38,018 bases of DNA from Pseudobutyrivibrio sp. (lineage in GTDB: Bacteria; Bacillota; Clostridia; Lachnospirales; Lachnospiraceae), in assembly GCA_024681435.1 (NCBI GenBank), contig JAILAV010000111.1:1-38018 (forward strand), in the 5' to 3' direction. The position numbers were made by a program, and so were the translations under genes. Position 1 is the first letter of the stretch, and the number at the start of each line of letters is the position of its first letter. This document shows, piece after piece, positions 17,379 to 26,726 of this stretch. A model generated the notes under the pieces. The model was given only the letters and a program-made list of their open reading frames with translations, was not told where the DNA came from and searched no databases.

Positions 17379-18230
17379 ATGAATGATATTACAATGAAGT
17401 TAAATGCTGATGAGCTAATTAAAATGGCTCTTAGAGAAGATATATCAAGCGAGGATGTTACTACAAATTCTGTAATGCCAACTGCTCAAGCAGGAGAGGT
17501 AGAGCTTATCTGTAAGCAGGATGGTGTAATCTGTGGAATGGAAGTTTACGAGCGAGTATTCAAGCTTCTTGATGAGAACACAGAGGTTGAAAAGTTCGTG
17601 GCAGATGGAGATAAGGTTAAAAAGGGACAGCTTATGGCTAAAGTAAAGGGCGATATTAGAGTCCTTCTTTCTGGCGAGCGCGTAGCTCTTAACTATCTTC
17701 AGCGAATGAGTGGAATTGCCACATATACAAATGAAGTGGCTGGACTTTTAAAAGGTAGCAAGACTGTTTTATTAGATACTAGAAAAACCACACCAAACAT
17801 GAGAATTTTTGAGAAATATGCGGTAAAATGTGGTGGTGGTCAAAATCATAGATATAATCTTTCTGATGGAATATTATTAAAGGATAATCACATCGGTGCA
17901 GCAGGCTCTATTACAAAAGCCATCGAAATGGCAAAGGCATATGCACCATTCGTTAGAAAAATAGAAATTGAGACAGAGACACTTGAGCAGGTAAAAGAGG
18001 CTGTTGAGGCAGGGGCTGATATCATTATGCTAGACAACATGGATGTGGCAACAATGAAGGAAGCTGTTAAAATAATTGATGGACGAGCTAAGACAGAGTG
18101 CTCAGGAAATGTTACAAAGGAAAATATCAATAATATTATTGATAGCGGCGTAGATTATGTTTCAAGTGGTGCCCTTACACATTCAGCACCAATCCTTGAT
18201 ATATCAATGAAAAATCTTCACGCAATATAA
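17379..18230 (+). CDS. nadC: Nicotinate-nucleotide pyrophosphorylase (quinolinate phosphoribosyltransferase)
   Basis: 283 residues. It decarboxylates and phosphoribosylates quinolinate to nicotinic acid mononucleotide, the third step of de novo NAD synthesis. Recognisable parts are LREDISSEDVTTNSV at the N-terminus, GERVALNYLQRMSGIAT, LLDTRKTTPNMR (phosphoribosyl binding), the KCGGGQNHRYNLSDGILLKD region with its conserved basic residues, and the IEIETETLEQ and SSGALTHS ends of the barrel. GGGAGG precedes ATG 17379. It is tightly packed with nadB upstream and niaR 19 bases downstream. Confidence 0.97.
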   Translation: MNDITMKLNADELIKMALREDISSEDVTTNSVMPTAQAGEVELICKQDGVICGMEVYERVFKLLDENTEVEKFVADGDKVKKGQLMAKVKGDIRVLLSGERVALNYLQRMSGIATYTNEVAGLLKGSKTVLLDTRKTTPNMRIFEKYAVKCGGGQNHRYNLSDGILLKDNHIGAAGSITKAIEMAKAYAPFVRKIEIETETLEQVKEAVEAGADIIMLDNMDVATMKEAVKIIDGRAKTECSGNVTKENINNIIDSGVDYVSSGALTHSAPILDISMKNLHAI

Positions 18231-18249
18231 TTATTCTGGAGGATAGCAA

Positions 18250-18777
18250 ATGGACGGACAGGCAAGACGAAAAAAATTAATAGAGATATTACAGAAATCA
18301 GCCAAGCCCGTATCTGGCACAGCGTTGGCAGGAGCCCTTGACGTTAGCCGCCAGGTTGTTGTCACAGATATAGCCCTAATTAGAGCAAATGGCGTTGATA
18401 TTATATCTACCAATCGAGGATATGTGATTTCCTCTGACAGTAAATGCAAACGAATCATTAAGAGTCATCATAATGACGAGCAGATACTAGACGAATTGTT
18501 TACAATCGTAGATAATGGAGGATGTGCTGAAAACATTATAATTAATCACAGATTTTATAATCGCTTAGAGGCACCATTGAAGGTTAGTTCCAGACGAGAA
18601 GCCAAAGAATTTATGGAGGCTATTTTATCTGGAAAATCAAGGTCACTTAGTTCAGCCACAAGTGGATATCATTACCACACCATCAGCGCCGACAGCGAAG
18701 ATACTCTCGATTTAATTGAAGAGGAGCTAAAGGCTAAGGGGTATTGGTTACCACTAGACAGCTGGATTTTAGAATAA
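18250..18777 (+). CDS. niaR: NAD biosynthesis transcriptional repressor (HTH-3H)
   Basis: 175 residues. The N-terminal HTH (residues 5-60, SGTALAGALDVSRQVVVTDIALIRANG) is joined to a 3H domain rich in conserved His residues (SHHNDEQ, NHRFYNRL, YHYHTISA) that binds metal and niacin. NiaR represses NAD synthesis or niacin uptake genes when nicotinic acid is present. Its position as the last gene of nadABC, and the 20-bp palindrome at the operon promoter, fit autoregulation. GGAGG precedes ATG 18250. No transporter (niaP/niaX) gene is in the window. Confidence 0.95.
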   Translation: MDGQARRKKLIEILQKSAKPVSGTALAGALDVSRQVVVTDIALIRANGVDIISTNRGYVISSDSKCKRIIKSHHNDEQILDELFTIVDNGGCAENIIINHRFYNRLEAPLKVSSRREAKEFMEAILSGKSRSLSSATSGYHYHTISADSEDTLDLIEEELKAKGYWLPLDSWILE

Positions 18778-18795
18778 ACCAGAAAGGTTATTAAC

Positions 18796-19470
18796 ATGTC
18801 AGCAATTTCCAATGATTGGTTGGAGCCATTAACTCCAGAATTTAAAAAGCCTTATTATAAAAGTTTATATGAAACAGTAAAGAAGGAGTATCATGAGCAT
18901 CCAGTGTATCCACCAGCAGATGATATATTTAATGCTTTTGATTTTACTCCTCTTTCTGAGGTTAAAGTTGTAATTATTGGGCAGGATCCATATCATGAGC
19001 CAGGTCAGGCTCATGGACTTTGCTTTTCAGTTAAGCCAGGAGTTAAAACTCCACCATCTCTTGTAAATATCTACAAAGAACTTCACGAGGATTTGGGCTG
19101 TGAAATCCCAAACAATGGCTATTTGGAAAAATGGGCCAGACAGGGAGTGCTTATGTTAAACAATGTTTTGACAGTGCGCGCTCATCAGGCAGCCAGCCAT
19201 GCCGGCATTGGTTGGGAGAAGTTTACAGATGCAGTAATAGACATTTTAAATCAGCAGGACAGACCAATTGTATTTTTACTTTGGGGCTCACCAGCTGCTA
19301 AAAAATGCGCAAAACTCAACAATCCAAATCATTTAATTTTAAAAGCACCACATCCATCGCCTCTTTCTGCATACAGAGGCTTCTTTGGTTGCAAGCATTT
19401 CAGTCAGACCAACTCATTCTTAAAAGAACATGGATTAGAGCCTATAGATTGGCAAATTGAAGACATCTAG
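18796..19470 (+). CDS. ung: Uracil-DNA glycosylase, family 1
   Basis: 224 residues, the usual size. It removes uracil from DNA to start base excision repair. Active-site motif GQDPYH has D64, the catalytic aspartate; GLCFSV and [10 protein letters not shown] follow; the leucine loop [13 protein letters not shown] gives the catalytic histidine. All key residues are present. ATG 18796 follows AAAGG, 18 bases after niaR, so it may be transcribed with the NAD operon. No terminator is visible between niaR and ung or directly after ung. Confidence 0.97.
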   Translation: MSAISNDWLEPLTPEFKKPYYKSLYETVKKEYHEHPVYPPADDIFNAFDFTPLSEVKVVIIGQDPYHEPGQAHGLCFSVKPGVKTPPSLVNIYKELHEDLGCEIPNNGYLEKWARQGVLMLNNVLTVRAHQAASHAGIGWEKFTDAVIDILNQQDRPIVFLLWGSPAAKKCAKLNNPNHLILKAPHPSPLSAYRGFFGCKHFSQTNSFLKEHGLEPIDWQIEDI

Positions 19471-19502
19471 AATAAAATTCATTAATTGTTCACAGAAGCG
19501 CC

Positions 19503-19531
19503 TTGTTTATGGGAAAATATTCAATTATATT
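19503..19531 (+). promoter_or_regulatory. Promoter of the hybrid histidine kinase operon
   Basis: TTGTTT (19503-19508), 17-bp spacer, TATATT (19526-19531), leaving a leader of about 75 bases before TTG 19614. Three of six -35 bases match consensus, so this is moderate evidence. Confidence 0.5.
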
Positions 19532-19613
19532 TAAGTTAGGGAATTTCTGCACATTCAGTGAGAAATCGAGTATTTATTGATTGACTATATCTAGGACTTG
19601 GAGCAAGTAGATT

Positions 19614-22055
19614 TTGGAAAGAATTAAAGCTTTTAGAAAATGTTTTTTCGGCCAAGATTTGCCTATAGATTTGGTGTTATTCAACATAATTACAATAGTA
19701 GGTGTTTTGGGCGGAGTTATAACGATACCATTTAACATTCTTAACGGTATGTCTGGTATTTTGACAGCCGTTATTATTGTCTCAATTGTTATTGATGTTA
19801 TTTGTATCTATATGGCTAATTTCAGGAACCGCTTAAAAAATAGCACTATTGCTGTTTGTTTCGTGGTTGCTATTGCATTATTTCCAGTTATGTTTTTTGT
19901 GACAGGTGGTATCAGCAGTGGAATGGTTTGCTGGTTTTCCATGGGAATAATCTTTATTTTCATGCTATTGGATGGCTTGGATTTCTTGTTTATGCTACTG
20001 ACCGATGTGGCCATTATTATTGGATGCTATGTTGTGTCCTATTATCACCCTGAGTATGTAGTTGATTTAGGCTCAAGGGAAAACGTATTTTTTGATGTTA
20101 TACAATCTTTGATGGTCAGTGCCTTTGCGATTGGATTAATCATAAAGTTCCAGAGAAATATTTATGATAATTTATATAAGCAGGCGGCAATAAATAATGA
20201 TGATTTAATGGAGAAAACCCTTCAAGCTAAGAAGGCTCAAAAGCAAGCACAGACAGCCACAGAGGCTAAGAGTAATTTCCTTGCAAATATGTCTCATGAA
20301 ATCAGAACACCTATCAATACCATTATGGGTATGGATGAAATGATTTTGAGGGAGACTTCTGAAAAGATTGTAGAAGAATATGCGCTAGATATAAAAACTG
20401 CATCTCAAAACCTGTTATCTCTTATAAATGACATACTTGATATCACCAAAATCGAGTCAGGTAAAATGGGGATAGTAAAAGGCGAGTATGCATTTATGAG
20501 CCTTATGCATGATGTCTTAAATAACGTAACTATAAGAGCTAAAGAAAAGAATCTTGAGGTGAAGCTGGATATTGCAGGAGACATTCCTTGTAATATGATT
20601 GGCGATGATATTCGAATTAAGCAGATTCTTACAAATATCATTACCAACGCAGTAAAGTACACTCAGGAAGGCTATATTGAAATCGCAGTTAGCTGCAATA
20701 GAGGCTTTGGCAAATTCGTTGATTTGACCTTTGCTGTAAGAGATACAGGAATTGGTATTAAGACAGAGGACATTAAGCGTATGTTTGAGTCCTTTGAAAG
20801 ATTAGAGGTTAATAGAAACAGAAATATCGAGGGTGCTGGCCTTGGTATGACAATCACCCAAAATCTCTTAAAGATGATGGGAAGCTCCCTTCATGTAGAA
20901 AGTGTTTACGGAGAAGGTTCTACTTTTTCGTTTACAATAGCTCAAGAGGTGGTTAATGGAGAGCCAATAGGTGACTTTAATCAAAAGCTAAAGCAGCTCA
21001 CATCTAATTATGAATACAGTACTAGCTTTGAAGCACCTAATGCAGAGTTTTTGGTAGTGGATGATAATTCAATGAACCGTAAGGTTTTCGTGGCATTGTT
21101 AAAGGATTCAAAGGTAAAGATTTCTGAGGCCGAAAGTGGTGCGGAATGCTTACAGCTTATAAAGAATAAGCACTTTGACATGATATTTTTAGATCATATG
21201 ATGCCTGGAATGGATGGTGTAGAGACCTTTAAAGCCATGGCTACTTTGGAGGGAAATAAGTGCTTGGGTACACCAGTTATTGCTCTTACAGCCAATGCTA
21301 TAGCAGGTGCTAAGGATAGATATATGACAATGGGCTTCCATGGATTCTTGTCTAAGCCTATTGTTCCAGCGCAGCTTGAGAAGATGATAAGAGATTTTCT
21401 ACCAGAGAATTTGTTGGAATATCATGAACCAGATGCTAAGGACGAGGCTAGAAAGAGCAGAGTTAAAAAGATAGAATTGCCTGAAGTTGAAGGCGTTGAT
21501 TGGGATTATGCTCTACTACATTTCCCTGATTCAAATATGGTATTTCAAACTGCGGTGGATTTCTATGAATCCGTTGGATTTGAAAGGGACGAAATCCTTA
21601 GATACTATGACAACATCGATGAATCCACATTGGAAGACTATCGTATAAAGGTTCACGGAGTTAAGAGTATGTCAAATACTATTGGTGCTACAAGCCTTGG
21701 TGGCTTAGCCAAGCTTTGTGAATATGCCGCAAGAGATGGTGATATAGATAGGATTAAAGTCCTTACTCCGATTTTATTAGAGGAATTGGATACAATGAAG
21801 GAGCGACTTTCCGTTCTATCATCTGAGGTTGAAAAGCCAAAGATGGAAGATATGGACGATTTGTTCGGATTGTTAGAGATGCTAAAAATGGCTATAATGA
21901 CTCGCGATTCAGAACAGGCTGACAATAACATGAAACAAATCATGTCTTTTAGATATGATGATGATATACAAGCAAAGATAGAGCATCTAAACTTACTAAT
22001 TCTCAATTTTGAAGTAGAAGAAGCTCTTGCTGAAATTGAAGAATTACAAAGCTAA
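19614..22055 (+). CDS. Hybrid sensor histidine kinase (HK-REC-HPt)
   Basis: 813 residues. TTG start at 19614 with GGAG 10 bases upstream. The N-terminal ~180 residues form about six transmembrane helices with no large extracytoplasmic loop, so the signal is probably sensed in or near the membrane. Then come a helical stalk, the dimerisation box NMSHEIRTP with H228, and the ATPase domain (ITNAVKY, RDTGIGI, GAGLGMTI). A receiver domain starts at FLVVDDNS with phospho-acceptor D527 (FLDHMMPGMDG). A C-terminal HPt domain has KVHGVKSMS with H681. All three phosphorelay stations are intact. The next gene, 10 bases downstream, encodes a two-receiver protein that is the likely final acceptor. The signal and output are unknown. 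Confidence 0.95.
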   Translation: MERIKAFRKCFFGQDLPIDLVLFNIITIVGVLGGVITIPFNILNGMSGILTAVIIVSIVIDVICIYMANFRNRLKNSTIAVCFVVAIALFPVMFFVTGGISSGMVCWFSMGIIFIFMLLDGLDFLFMLLTDVAIIIGCYVVSYYHPEYVVDLGSRENVFFDVIQSLMVSAFAIGLIIKFQRNIYDNLYKQAAINNDDLMEKTLQAKKAQKQAQTATEAKSNFLANMSHEIRTPINTIMGMDEMILRETSEKIVEEYALDIKTASQNLLSLINDILDITKIESGKMGIVKGEYAFMSLMHDVLNNVTIRAKEKNLEVKLDIAGDIPCNMIGDDIRIKQILTNIITNAVKYTQEGYIEIAVSCNRGFGKFVDLTFAVRDTGIGIKTEDIKRMFESFERLEVNRNRNIEGAGLGMTITQNLLKMMGSSLHVESVYGEGSTFSFTIAQEVVNGEPIGDFNQKLKQLTSNYEYSTSFEAPNAEFLVVDDNSMNRKVFVALLKDSKVKISEAESGAECLQLIKNKHFDMIFLDHMMPGMDGVETFKAMATLEGNKCLGTPVIALTANAIAGAKDRYMTMGFHGFLSKPIVPAQLEKMIRDFLPENLLEYHEPDAKDEARKSRVKKIELPEVEGVDWDYALLHFPDSNMVFQTAVDFYESVGFERDEILRYYDNIDESTLEDYRIKVHGVKSMSNTIGATSLGGLAKLCEYAARDGDIDRIKVLTPILLEELDTMKERLSVLSSEVEKPKMEDMDDLFGLLEMLKMAIMTRDSEQADNNMKQIMSFRYDDDIQAKIEHLNLLILNFEVEEALAEIEELQS

Positions 22056-22065
22056 GGAGAACAGA

Positions 22066-22836
22066 ATGCGTAAAATACTTATAGTTGGTGATTTTAGTAA
22101 CGATTCACCAGCAGATGTAATTTCATTTTTAGCCCAGCATTTTCACACTCAGTTGTGTACTAGCAGTGCTAAAATCGTCAAGAGTATGCTGAAATTGTAT
22201 ACTCCTGATTTGGTATTGATGGACATAGATGATTTTGAAACAATCCATGCAGATATATTTGAGGCTATTCAGGATTTTAATGACGAGCTGCCTGTTATAA
22301 CTTATGGAAAAGAGTTAAAAAAGCAGATGTTTATTTCGTATTATTATTCAGGTCAATGCAAACATATTCCTCAGCCAAGTCGAGAAGTTATCATTAGAGA
22401 AATATGTAAAGCATTTAGCATGAATGCAGATGCGATTTTAAACGCAGTGGTTGAAACTGACAAGCGCCATATTATTGTGGTTGATGATAATCCTGTATTG
22501 CTTAGAAACATGAGAAATATGTTGCAGGATAAATACAGAGTAACTCTTGCAACTTCTGCAGCTCAGTGTATGAAGGTTATGGGCCAGGATAGACCTGATT
22601 TGATAATTCTTGATTATGAAATGCCAGTTGTGGATGGCCGCCAGACTCTAGAGATGATTAGAGCAGAGGAAGACTACAAGGGGGTTCCAGTTATCTTCCT
22701 TACCGGTATAGCAGATAAGGAACATGTTGATGCGGTTCTTGATTTGAAGCCTGCTGGTTATTTTGTAAAACCTCCTATGCAGACTAAAATCATTAATGCT
22801 ATTGAAAATATATTCCTAAAACAGGAAGAACAATAG
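22066..22836 (+). CDS. Two-receiver response regulator without output domain
   Basis: 256 residues from ATG 22066, behind AAGGAG; an earlier in-frame TTG lies inside the kinase gene. Residues 1-120 look like a degenerate receiver: the phospho-acceptor D53 (LMDIDD) is present, but the acidic pair near the start reads GDFSND and the conserved Lys loop reads HIPQP. Residues 130-256 form a full receiver (VVDDNP, D183 in ILDYEMPVVDG, Lys in YFVKPP). There is no DNA-binding or enzymatic domain, so it must act through protein contacts or as a phosphate sink. It is co-transcribed with the hybrid kinase and probably receives phosphate from its HPt domain. Confidence 0.9.
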   Translation: MRKILIVGDFSNDSPADVISFLAQHFHTQLCTSSAKIVKSMLKLYTPDLVLMDIDDFETIHADIFEAIQDFNDELPVITYGKELKKQMFISYYYSGQCKHIPQPSREVIIREICKAFSMNADAILNAVVETDKRHIIVVDDNPVLLRNMRNMLQDKYRVTLATSAAQCMKVMGQDRPDLIILDYEMPVVDGRQTLEMIRAEEDYKGVPVIFLTGIADKEHVDAVLDLKPAGYFVKPPMQTKIINAIENIFLKQEEQ

Positions 22837-22858
22837 ATGTCAAAAAAAGCTTAATAAT

Positions 22859-22933
22859 CTTAATATGTAGGTCCATATTAAGGTTTGAAGGTGGGATTAT
22901 TTATGTGTATCATAGGTAGTCCCACTTTAATTT
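22859..22933 (+). terminator. Double hairpin terminator after the two-receiver gene
   Basis: The first hairpin is a perfect 9-bp stem CTTAATATG / CATATTAAG (22859-22867, 22874-22882) with a 6-nt loop. The second is a 15-bp stem (22891-22905 with 22911-22925) starting GTGGGATTA and closing TAGTCCCAC, with three G-U pairs on the + strand and a 5-nt loop, followed by TTTAATTTTT. The G-U pairs only suit + strand RNA, which agrees with termination of the kinase operon. Confidence 0.82.
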
Positions 22934-22970
22934 TTGTGGTAAGATATACATAAAATTGGGAGACTATTTT

Positions 22971-24053
22971 ATGAGAATAATTCACTGTGCAGACCTGCAC
23001 TTAGATTCCAAAATGGAAAGCAATTTAGATAAAGATCAAGCCAATCTTAGACGTTTGGAGTTAATTGAAACTTACGAACGTATGGTGAAGTATGCCCATG
23101 ACAATGATGTCAGGGCTATTCTTATTGCGGGAGATTTGTTTGATAAGACTCACATTCGCAAGGAAGTTAAAAAGCGAGTTATTGAGCAAATTGTTAATAG
23201 TCCGGATATAGATTTTTATTACCTTAAGGGTAATCATGATAGATGTGATTTTATTGATGAAGGGTTCGATGATATTCCTTCTAATTTTCACATGTTTACA
23301 GATGATGGTTGGACCAGCTATAAGCTAGAGGACATAGTGATTACAGGCATGGAATTGAATTCTACAAATGTATCAACTATGGCTCAGCGTTTGGTGTTGG
23401 ATTCTGCCAGCACTAATATTGTCATGCTACACGGTCAGCAGGCAGATTACGATGGCAAGGATGGTGCTGAAATCATCAATACCACAGCTTTAAAAGGTAA
23501 ATTTATTGATTATTTAGCTCTTGGTCATGTTCATAAGTATATCTTCGAGCAACTGGATGAACGAGGCGTATATTGCTATCCAGGTTGCCTGGAAGGAAGA
23601 GGCTTTGATGAGACTGGTGATAAGGGCTTTGTTTTAATGGAAATAGAAGATGGTGTAATAACCTCTGAATTCATTCCATTTGCATATCGGAGACTGCATG
23701 AAATTACTGTTTCAGTTACTCCGGAAATGGATTTACAGGCAGCAGTTACAGCGGCCAAAGAGCAGCTTTTAGACGTTGATAAGCAGGATATGATTAAGTT
23801 CATTTTAGTAGGCGAACGTGAGCTTGATGACGAGTTGGATACTATCCGATTTGTTAGATTGTTTGAGAATAATTATTTCTTCGTAAAATGCTATGACAGA
23901 ACAAAGACCTTAGTTGATTATGACAGCTACAAATATGACAAGAGTCTAAAAGGTGAGTTTGTCAGATTAGTTCAGTCGCAGGATATGGACGAGGACGAGA
24001 AAGCAAAGATTATCGAAATAGGAATTAGAGCCATTATGGGGGAGGATATATAG
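22971..24053 (+). CDS. SbcD/YhaO-like DNA repair metallophosphoesterase
   Basis: 360 residues from ATG 22971 (GGGAG 8 bases upstream; an earlier TTG at 22956 overlaps that site). The Mre11/SbcD nuclease family motifs are complete: D8-L-H10, GDLFD, GNHD, HGQ and GHVH, which build the two-metal site. The C-terminal ~130 residues form the cap and partner-binding part. It ends directly at the start of a large SMC-like ATPase gene, the arrangement of Bacillus yhaO-yhaN and of SbcD-SbcC. Such complexes cut DNA hairpins and protein-blocked ends. The size and partner type fit YhaO better than SbcD, whose partner lacks a membrane hairpin. Confidence 0.9.
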   Translation: MRIIHCADLHLDSKMESNLDKDQANLRRLELIETYERMVKYAHDNDVRAILIAGDLFDKTHIRKEVKKRVIEQIVNSPDIDFYYLKGNHDRCDFIDEGFDDIPSNFHMFTDDGWTSYKLEDIVITGMELNSTNVSTMAQRLVLDSASTNIVMLHGQQADYDGKDGAEIINTTALKGKFIDYLALGHVHKYIFEQLDERGVYCYPGCLEGRGFDETGDKGFVLMEIEDGVITSEFIPFAYRRLHEITVSVTPEMDLQAAVTAAKEQLLDVDKQDMIKFILVGERELDDELDTIRFVRLFENNYFFVKCYDRTKTLVDYDSYKYDKSLKGEFVRLVQSQDMDEDEKAKIIEIGIRAIMGEDI

Positions 24054-26726
24054 TTGAGACTGATTTCATGTTATATTGCCCATTTTGGCAAGATAAAAGA
24101 ATTTTCATATGATTTTAATGAGGGATATAATTCTATCCTTCAGGAAAACGGATGGGGAAAGACTACCTTTTCTGTATTCATTAAGGCTATGTTTTATGGC
24201 CTTGAATATTCCCCAAATACAAAGAAAAAGCTGTTAGAGCGCAATCACTATCTTCCATGGGACGGAAGTCTTTGTGGAGGAAATATTGTGTTTGCCACAA
24301 AGAATAGACAATACAGAATTGAGCGTACTTTTGGTAAGACTGATAAGGACGATACTTTTACACTTTATGATGCTGTCACAGGCTTATTATCCACAGATTA
24401 TTCTGAGGATATTGGTGAAGAGCTTTTTAGAGTGGATAGAGATTCTTTTGAAAAAAGTGTCTATATTCCACAGTTGTCTCTTGGAACAGCCATGACAGAT
24501 TCCATCAATGCAAAGATGGGTAATCTCACCGCAGCAAGAGATGACATTAGCAATTTTGACTCAGCTCTTAAGAGTGTTAAGGAAGCCAGAGTAGATTACA
24601 CTCGAAATAGTAAAATCAATCCTGGAAAGCTTTACGGTATCAAGACTGAAATTAATAAATTAAAAGAAGAGCACGAGAGACTTCCTGCTATTGAAGAAAG
24701 TGTTGAGGCTATGAGCTGCCTTGTGGAGGAAAAGCAGGACGCTCTTGAGGCGTTAAACTCTGAAAAAGCAAAGCTGGCTGAGACTATTCAGCTTCAAAGT
24801 AAGAAAGAGCAGGAGCTTGGCGCTTACAAGATTCACATGGAAAATCTTGCCAGCGAAGAGCAAAAGAGTCAGGAACTTCAGCAGTTCTTTTTGGCAGGAG
24901 TGCCTTCTGATGATGAAGTAGTTATGTTGGAGCAGACTGAAAGAGATTTGGCTGTTCATGAAAGAGCTCTTCATGGAATAAAAGAGGATTTATCAAAGGA
25001 GCCTCCAATTTTTGCAAAGCCATTTGAGGAACACATTCCTGATGAAAGCGAATTTGCAATATGGAATAAGATGGCCTCTAACTTGTCTGAACTTAGAGCT
25101 AAGGCTGAGCATTCAAAGCTTTCTGAAGAATCATCAAAACAGCTTACTGAGCTTAAGTTTTTCTTTGACAAGTTGGTACCTAGTGATGAGCAGCTTTCCA
25201 ACATCGAAAAGCAGACTACACTTATTACAGGTCTTGAAGCAAAAATAGAGCAAAGTAATGAGAGACTTATTTCTCTTAGGGCTGAAAAAGAATTTAATGA
25301 AAAACTAAATAAGAGAAATACCATTACTGTTTGGCATGTTTTAGGTGCAAGCTTACTTGTTATTTTGATTTTGACAGGAGTAATATTTAGCAACTATTTG
25401 ACAGATGAAGTTGGTCGAATCGTTGAGATTGCCAGCTTTGTGGCAATAGTTCTTGATGTTATATTACTGATAGTCGGTGGAATTAGAGCTCATGCAATTA
25501 AAGTTAAGCGAAACACTGACATGGATGACAGACTTTCTGAGGAAGAAGATGCCCTTGAAATGAGTAAGCTGGAGCTTAGGGAGATTCAGGAGGAATGTAA
25601 TGAATTCTTGTCAAACTTCCTACTGACTAGAGCTGATAGCATGCAGGAAAATGTCTATGAAATCAGAAGAAAGCTCGATCAGTTTAGACATCTTCAAGAG
25701 GAAGAGGCTTCCCGTCATCAGGAATCTGAGGGCACACTAGATGAGTTGGCAGATTTGCAGTTGGAGCTATATACCAAGATTCAACCATTTGCCAGCTGTT
25801 ATGGTATTAATCTATATGATATGGGTGGGGAATATGAATTCCTTGCTCAACTTAAAAAGGATTCTGAGCGCTATTCAAAGTATCTTGAGACTCAAGAAGA
25901 GATTGCTCGTCATGAGAACTCAATTAAGACTATGACAGCCGATATCCAGAATATTCTACAGAGATATCCCGTGGATAAAAGCCTTGAACGCTTGGAACAG
26001 ATTCAAAGCATTAGCATCAAAAAACGTGAGTATCAAGATATTCAGGAACGTATTGCTGGTCTTAAGGCTGAAATCACTAAATTCGAGGCAGAATATGATG
26101 TAAATGAGCAGGTACAGTCTGTAGATGATTTACAACAAAAACAAAGTGCGCTGGATGAACAGATAATGGAAATCAATAAGCAGATTATCCAGGAAAAGGA
26201 TAATTTGTCTCAAGCACTTGAAGAGGTCGAACGACTTAGCGATATTGCTGAGCAGCTTGAGCGACTGGATATCAAAGAAAAGGAATACAGAAAGCAGGCA
26301 GATATTCTTGCCAAGACTGAGGACTTTTTGCAGCGAGCGAGAGAGAGCTTCCAATCGAAATACATGCAGCCACTACAGGATGGCTTACACAAATATCTCA
26401 GCCTCATAGATGGACCAGAAGGAACAAACTCTGGCTATTCTATCAATGATTTTGAGCTTGATATGGACTTGAATATTAAGCTTTCTTACTCCGGCAGCAC
26501 AAAGTCTGCAGATTATTTATCACAGGGATATCAGGACTTAGTGGCATTATGCTCTCGTCTAGCCCTGGTAGATGTTTTATATTCAGAGGAGAAGCCAATT
26601 TTAATATTGGATGATCCATTCACAAACCTTGATGACAAAAAAATAAAGGAGTCATTAAAACTCCTTCATTCAATAGCGGATGAACGCCAAACCGTATATT
26701 TCACATGTCATGATAGCCGCCTTTAA
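24054..26726 (+). CDS. YhaN-like SMC/Rad50-type ATPase with transmembrane hairpin
   Basis: 890 residues. TTG start at 24054, one base after the nuclease stop, with GGGGGAGG upstream. Walker A is G33-W-G-K-T-T38, preceded by the usual N-terminal RLISCYIAHFGKIKEF. Residues ~190-410 and ~490-770 are two coiled-coil arms. Between them, about 425-480, lie two hydrophobic helices (VLGASLLVILILTGVIF and IASFVAIVLDVILLIVGG) in place of a zinc hook, a feature of YhaN proteins that would tether the complex to the membrane. The signature LSQGYQDLVALCSRLAL and Walker B LILDDPF (D853/D854) close the ATPase. It acts with the preceding nuclease. The stop codon overlaps the stop of the facing zinc-ribbon gene. 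Confidence 0.92.
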   Translation: MRLISCYIAHFGKIKEFSYDFNEGYNSILQENGWGKTTFSVFIKAMFYGLEYSPNTKKKLLERNHYLPWDGSLCGGNIVFATKNRQYRIERTFGKTDKDDTFTLYDAVTGLLSTDYSEDIGEELFRVDRDSFEKSVYIPQLSLGTAMTDSINAKMGNLTAARDDISNFDSALKSVKEARVDYTRNSKINPGKLYGIKTEINKLKEEHERLPAIEESVEAMSCLVEEKQDALEALNSEKAKLAETIQLQSKKEQELGAYKIHMENLASEEQKSQELQQFFLAGVPSDDEVVMLEQTERDLAVHERALHGIKEDLSKEPPIFAKPFEEHIPDESEFAIWNKMASNLSELRAKAEHSKLSEESSKQLTELKFFFDKLVPSDEQLSNIEKQTTLITGLEAKIEQSNERLISLRAEKEFNEKLNKRNTITVWHVLGASLLVILILTGVIFSNYLTDEVGRIVEIASFVAIVLDVILLIVGGIRAHAIKVKRNTDMDDRLSEEEDALEMSKLELREIQEECNEFLSNFLLTRADSMQENVYEIRRKLDQFRHLQEEEASRHQESEGTLDELADLQLELYTKIQPFASCYGINLYDMGGEYEFLAQLKKDSERYSKYLETQEEIARHENSIKTMTADIQNILQRYPVDKSLERLEQIQSISIKKREYQDIQERIAGLKAEITKFEAEYDVNEQVQSVDDLQQKQSALDEQIMEINKQIIQEKDNLSQALEEVERLSDIAEQLERLDIKEKEYRKQADILAKTEDFLQRARESFQSKYMQPLQDGLHKYLSLIDGPEGTNSGYSINDFELDMDLNIKLSYSGSTKSADYLSQGYQDLVALCSRLALVDVLYSEEKPILILDDPFTNLDDKKIKESLKLLHSIADERQTVYFTCHDSRL

